64,000 nt of DNA, from positions 186,001-250,000 of the forward strand of contig NZ_CANKYW010000005.1 of the NCBI RefSeq assembly GCF_947488135.1. The letters run 5' to 3'. Under the pieces are notes generated by a model that was not told the DNA's origin, did not search any database, and worked only from the letters and a program-made list of their open reading frames with translations. Origin of the DNA: an uncultured Marivita sp. (GTDB lineage: Bacteria; Pseudomonadota; Alphaproteobacteria; Rhodobacterales; Rhodobacteraceae). Both the position numbers and the translations under genes were made by a program. Below are positions 60,715 to 64,000 of the stretch, piece after piece. How positions within the stretch are numbered: the first letter of the stretch is position 1; the number at the start of each line of letters is the position of its first letter.

Positions 60715-61971
60715 TCAGAGTGAGGTCCTTCCGCCTGGGCTCACCCCCTCGAAGAAGGGGCGATAGGGTTCGCCGTGATTGACTACGGCGTGTACGGTGC
60801 GCGCCATCTTGGCTGCGATCGCGGTGTAGGCCTTGCGGCGCAGATGGGCGTTGTGTCGATCCCTGGAGATGTAGCGCTCGAACTTGTCCCGGAAGCTGTT
60901 GGTCCGCTTGAGAACGGCGGTCTGGCCGGCCATCCACATCGTGCGCCGCAGGCGGGCATTGCCGTACTTCGAGATACGGCTCTGACCGCGGAACATGCCG
61001 GACTGGACAGTGGCGAGGTCCATGCCACAGAACTTCAGGAACTGCCGATGATGCCGGAACCGACGCAGGTCACCGGCCTCGGCCAGGATGGTCATGGCGT
61101 TGATTGGGCCGATGCCTGGAATGGTCGTCAGCAACTGGTAATCTGGCAGAACGGAGAGCAGTTCGACCGCCCTGGCCTCGATCTCGTTGCGCTGCCGGAC
61201 AAGGCTTCTGCCCTCTGCAAGGACAAGGCGGAACATGCGAACGGCGTCGGAATCTGCATGTACAGGCAAACCGACGGACTCGACGGCCGTGGCGTAAATA
61301 TCTGAAAGAAGGCGCTCTTTGGAGACTTTCTTGCCTACCACCTGCCAGGCATCAGCGATGAAGGCTTCTCGGGCCATGGCTGTGATCATCGTCGGCGTCG
61401 GATACTTCTCGAGGAACGCGAGAAACCAGTCGGTGCGCGAGCTTCGGTGAAACCGTTCGGCCTCAGGGAAGTAGAGCGGCAGGTAATGCGTCAGGATACG
61501 GTGCCAGAGCTCTGTCTTCGAACGCGAGACGATCTCGTGCGTCTTCGACAGCTCCTGGATGTCAGCAACGCCAGTCACAAGCGGATCGTGGAAGAACTGC
61601 ACCGCGCCAATCTCCAGCATGTGCAGAATGACCTGGGCGTCCTTCGGATCGTTCTTGTCCCAGCTGTTATGCAAAGCTTCACGGGTTCGGGCTAACCCGA
61701 CCGAGGAAACAAGCTTCAGCTCAAAGCCAGCCTGGCCGAGATGATGCGCCAATGGTCGGTGGTAATTGCCGGTCGCCTCAAATCCGATCCGAACCGGCAG
61801 GTCGTAGCTGGCCAAGGAAATAGCAAGCCGCCGAAAGTCCTCCAATGTGTTCGTGATCGTCAATCGACGGCGGCGCTTCTTGCCAGGGACGCCAATCAGC
61901 ACCTCGTGCCGATGTTTGGAGATGTCGATGGCAACGAGCAAAGTCGGCGCGATAGAATGGGTGGCGGTCAT
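60715..61971 (-). CDS. IS110-family transposase (DEDD/Tnp_20), intact
   Basis: The 418-residue protein has a RuvC-like DEDD domain (TLLVAIDISKHRHEVLIG, GFEATGNYHRPLAHHL, NSWDKNDPKDAQVILHM) and a C-terminal Tnp_20 domain with TIPGIGPINAMTILAEAGDLRRFRHHRQFLKFCGMDL and QSGMFRGQSRISKYGNARLRRTMWMA. The Ser in VQSGMFRGQSRIS is the candidate catalytic nucleophile. IS110 enzymes recombine with a structured RNA from the element end that specifies donor and target. No damage seen. Confidence 0.92.
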   Translation of the reverse strand: MTATHSIAPTLLVAIDISKHRHEVLIGVPGKKRRRRLTITNTLEDFRRLAISLASYDLPVRIGFEATGNYHRPLAHHLGQAGFELKLVSSVGLARTREALHNSWDKNDPKDAQVILHMLEIGAVQFFHDPLVTGVADIQELSKTHEIVSRSKTELWHRILTHYLPLYFPEAERFHRSSRTDWFLAFLEKYPTPTMITAMAREAFIADAWQVVGKKVSKERLLSDIYATAVESVGLPVHADSDAVRMFRLVLAEGRSLVRQRNEIEARAVELLSVLPDYQLLTTIPGIGPINAMTILAEAGDLRRFRHHRQFLKFCGMDLATVQSGMFRGQSRISKYGNARLRRTMWMAGQTAVLKRTNSFRDKFERYISRDRHNAHLRRKAYTAIAAKMARTVHAVVNHGEPYRPFFEGVSPGGRTSL

Positions 61972-62103
61972 AGCCGGTCTCCTCAGCGGTGTGGTTTGTG
62001 CAAAACCACTGTTGAGACCTGAGACCCGGTTATGGCCACACGCTGCGCAATTTGAGGGCTGCGCGTGCGGCCATAACCTAAATTAAGCGCTTCTTCCCGA
62101 CGT
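60715..62103 (-). mobile_element. IS110-family element, left end defined
   Basis: The left non-coding region (61972-62103) holds a GGTTATGGCC/GGCCATAACC inverted repeat near 62030-62080 and matches 10890-11018 of the truncated copy. The shared sequence ends at about 62103, at CGACGTGCTA, where both copies pass into IS3 transposase codons for G(P/S). The right end beyond 60715 was not located. The element is probably complete. Confidence 0.7.
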
Positions 62104-62425
62104 GCTATGGCCCGGAGTTCGTGGCTCAGACTGTCCAGGAGTGGATCAAGGCAGTCTGCGCCAAGAATGCCTACATCGAGCCTTGGTCTCCTTGGAAAAA
62201 ATGATACTTCGAGAGCTTCAATGCCAGATTCCGCGATGAGATCCTCAACGGGTAGGTCTACTACAGCCTGCGTGAGGCGCAGATCCTGATCGAGCAATGG
62301 AGAAAACACTACAACACCAAGAGACAACACAGTGCTCTGGGCTACCGCCCACCAGCGCCCGAAACCATCGTCGCGATGGACCCGAGGCCGGTCATGCACC
62401 AACACTCAAACCGGACCACTCAGGT
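62104..62425 (+). pseudogene. IS3 (IS407-like) OrfB, C-terminal fragment
   Basis: The frame reads GPEFVAQTVQEWIKAVCAKNAYIEPWSPWKK-stop-YFESFNARFRDEILNG-stop-VYYSLREAQILIEQWRKHYNTKRQHSALGYRPPAPETIVAMD. Two in-frame stops and the missing N-terminus make it inactive. The sequence begins immediately at the glycine after the catalytic DN of the second acidic motif, where the IS110 element is inserted. It matches the N-terminal fragment at 58453-58745. Confidence 0.87.
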
Positions 62426-62666
62426 GGGGCTGATCACAGGATCAATGTGCCTTTTGCCGGCCGGTTCGGCGGCCAGTCGTCAATTTATACAGAATGGCCA
62501 AAAATGTCCTGCCAACGCTCATTCGGTCTTCGATGGATCGTGACATCGGAGCGGGTCTCGATCCGACGGCCAAAGGCGATCCATGTGTCGAGCGTTGCGT
62601 AGGTTGCGGTCATAGCGAAGGGTCTGATGTCAAAGTGAATTTGATCGTAGAAGAGGTCGGACCGCC

Positions 62667-63437
62667 TCAGCTTAGTCCAAAATTCCTGCGCAAAGCACGG
62701 TCGAAGACCCGGCCCGGTAGCAGGCTGTGCAATCGGTTCAGCAGGCTTGCCTCGCGGCCGGCATCGGACACGGCGGGCGGGTTCGGATGGATGGCAAGAC
62801 GGTGGACAACGCGCGCGACCACTTGTGGATTGTCCGCGCGCGTGAGGCTCGTCTCGACCGCACGTCGCACGCGTTCGGCACCCTCAACGGTGCGAGCGGC
62901 GGACAGCGTATTGGTGCCGATGTCCGTCCGCATGAAGCCGGGCCGTACCGCGAGCGAGCGCAGACCCGTTCCGCGCAACTCGTGATCGAGCGAGGTCGAA
63001 AAACCCTGCAGCGCGTGCTTGCTGGCCGCATAGGCGCCCATGAACGGGGCAGGCAGGTAGCTGACAACCGAGCAGATGTTGACGATCCGACCGGTGCCCG
63101 CAGCACGCATCGCGGGTAGCACCGCCCGCGTCATGCGCATCGCGCCGAACAGGTTGGTTTCAAAGGCGGCGCGGATCTCGGCCTCCGTGAAGACGTCGAA
63201 CCCGCCGATCTGGGCAAAGCCGGCGTTGTTGACGAGGAGGTCGATGCGGCCATGCTCGGCCAGCATATCCCGGACCAGCGCGTCGCAGGACGCAGCATCC
63301 ATCACGTCGAGCGACGCGAAATCCGCCCGCGTTCGGCTGGTGCCGATGACGGTTGCGCCGGCCTCGGTGAGCGTCCGGGCAATGGCGGCGCCGATGCCGC
63401 TTGAGGCGCCGGTGACGATCGCGATGGTGTTTTCCAT
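62667..63437 (-). CDS. Short-chain dehydrogenase/reductase
   Basis: The 256-residue SDR starts MENTIAIVTGASSGIGAAIARTL; AGGAAC lies before the ATG at 63437. An ATG at 63449 overlaps the preceding sigma-factor stop but lacks a ribosome-binding site. It has NNAGFAQIG, the catalytic Ser region ICSVVSYLPAPFMGAYAASKHALQGFS and a longer C-terminus (LHSLLPGRVFDRALRRNFGLS) as in retinol-dehydrogenase-like SDRs. It is probably co-transcribed with the broken sigma-factor gene. Substrate unknown. Confidence 0.88.
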   Translation of the reverse strand: MENTIAIVTGASSGIGAAIARTLTEAGATVIGTSRTRADFASLDVMDAASCDALVRDMLAEHGRIDLLVNNAGFAQIGGFDVFTEAEIRAAFETNLFGAMRMTRAVLPAMRAAGTGRIVNICSVVSYLPAPFMGAYAASKHALQGFSTSLDHELRGTGLRSLAVRPGFMRTDIGTNTLSAARTVEGAERVRRAVETSLTRADNPQVVARVVHRLAIHPNPPAVSDAGREASLLNRLHSLLPGRVFDRALRRNFGLS

Positions 63438-63445
63438 GTTGTTCC

Positions 63446-64000
63446 TCATGCTTGTAGGAGTCGCGCCTTGCGCGTGGCGAGATAGGTGCGGGCGGCGGGA
63501 TCGTCGGACAGACCGATGGCGCGGTCGAAGGCGTCAAGCGCGGCTTCGGTGTCCCCGATCCGTGCCAGGACATGGGCCCGAGTCGCCCACCACGGTTGAT
63601 AGGTGCTGACCCGGGTGGCCTCGATGGTGTCGAGGGCGGCAAGCGCCGCCTGCGGCCTGTCCCGTTTGGGCGCCGATCGTGGGCGCGATGGCGACAAGCC
63701 CGGTATAGAGCAGCTTCAGCTCGTTCCAGTCGGTCAATCCCGTCCGTCGCCGCGCGGCGTGGACCGCTTGGATCGACGCCTCGATCTGATATCGCCCCAG
63801 AGAAGCGTTGCGTGCGGCGTTTGCGAGCGCCTTCTCGGCATCGGCCAAGTAGGCGGCGTCCCACAGCGACGTGTCCTGCTCCTCCAGCGGGATGAGTGCG
63901 CCTGTGTCGTGGTCGGTGCGAGCAGGGCGCCGCGCCTCGGAAAACAGCATCAGTGCGAAGAGCCCTTGTGTTTCCGCCACTTGCGGGTTCTCGGCGGCCA
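63446..64000 (-). pseudogene. ECF sigma factor with TPR-like C-terminus, frameshifted, cut by window edge
   Basis: AETQGLFALMLFSEARRPARTDHDTGALIPLEEQDTSLWDAAYLADAEKALANAARNASLGRYQIEASIQAVHAARRRTGLTDWNELKLLYTGLVAIAPTIGAQ is the C-terminal extension of ECF sigma factors of the ECF42/DUF6596 type. Near 63655-63672 the frame shifts, with about ten codons lost. The rest (QAALAALDTIEATRVSTYQPWWATRAHVLARIGDTEAALDAFDRAIGLSDDPAARTYLATRKARLLQ) continues in another frame. The sigma2/sigma4 domains lie beyond the window. Confidence 0.8.

Noticed and set aside
62485-62613. Small minus-strand frame (MTATYATLDTWIAFGRRIE...)
   Set aside because: Only 42 codons, no family match, between an IS3 fragment and the SDR gene; could be a stump but not supportable.
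1-64000. tRNA, rRNA, riboswitch or replication-origin genes
   Set aside because: No cloverleaf, rRNA segment, known riboswitch core or rep/parAB genes could be recognised by reading; a covariance-model scan was not possible.

Overview
The window reads as accessory DNA, probably part of a large plasmid or genomic island, from a GC-rich alphaproteobacterium of Rhodobacteraceae type. Support for this: two complete DctPQM-type TRAP transporters, dense ABC uptake operons, FadR-type GntR regulators, a MobQ/IncQ-like relaxase with a candidate oriT, and at least ten insertion-sequence remnants of the IS3, ISKra4, IS481, IS110, IS6 and IS630 types. No replication gene, rRNA, tRNA or CRISPR array was seen. 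Host assignment rests on gene style only.

Layout. (1) 1-11.2 kb: IS wreckage (ISKra4, IS3, IS481, IS110 pieces) around a TRAP transporter plus a GH140/apiosidase-like glycosidase; the TRAP binding-protein gene is split by an intact IS3 element with perfect ends and a 3-bp target duplication. Scraps of MarR, aldo/keto reductase, ankyrin and EamA genes lie between the ISs. (2) 11.2-27.6 kb: a long, tightly overlapped minus-strand operon (VOC protein, TPP-dependent E1 alpha/beta, SDR, an HpxW-X-Y-Z/AtzE-like amide hydrolase set, a dipeptide-type ABC importer, two amidohydrolases, a metallo-beta-lactamase-fold hydrolase, RidA) read away from a divergent GntR gene. It looks like uptake and stepwise hydrolysis of a small amide or ureido compound. 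(3) 27.8-30.2 kb: a decayed IS6 element, three 41-bp-phased nic-like boxes forming a candidate oriT, and the relaxase gene. (4) 30.4-47.6 kb: a sugar/sugar-acid regulon: sugar ABC importer, SDR, lactonase-like amidohydrolase, Ldh-type reductase, esterase, HIBADH-type reductase, sugar-phosphate-isomerase-like TIM barrel, IlvD/Edd dehydratase, GntR/FadR repressor, a second TRAP system, an FAH-fold protein and an aldehyde dehydrogenase. The IlvD + FAH + aldehyde dehydrogenase set is that of a Weimberg-like route from an aldonate to 2-oxoglutarate. Copies of an ATACCAAA-containing box in front of four transcription units suggest one repressor. (5) 47.6-64 kb: two secreted proteins of unknown function, a soluble histidine kinase, six AraC-family regulators (four of them overlapping head to tail by 4 bp), a chimeric AraC relic, more IS debris, an SDR and a frameshifted ECF-sigma C-terminus leaving the window.

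How it fits together: three catabolic modules, each with its own importer and a regulator or operator at its promoter, are separated by IS graveyards. A stem-loop follows three of the four solute-binding-protein genes (both TRAP systems and the dipeptide-type ABC system), as expected if binding proteins are made in excess over the downstream genes. Several modules are visibly damaged (first dctP, aldo/keto reductase, MarR, ECF sigma), so this is a region in active assembly and decay.
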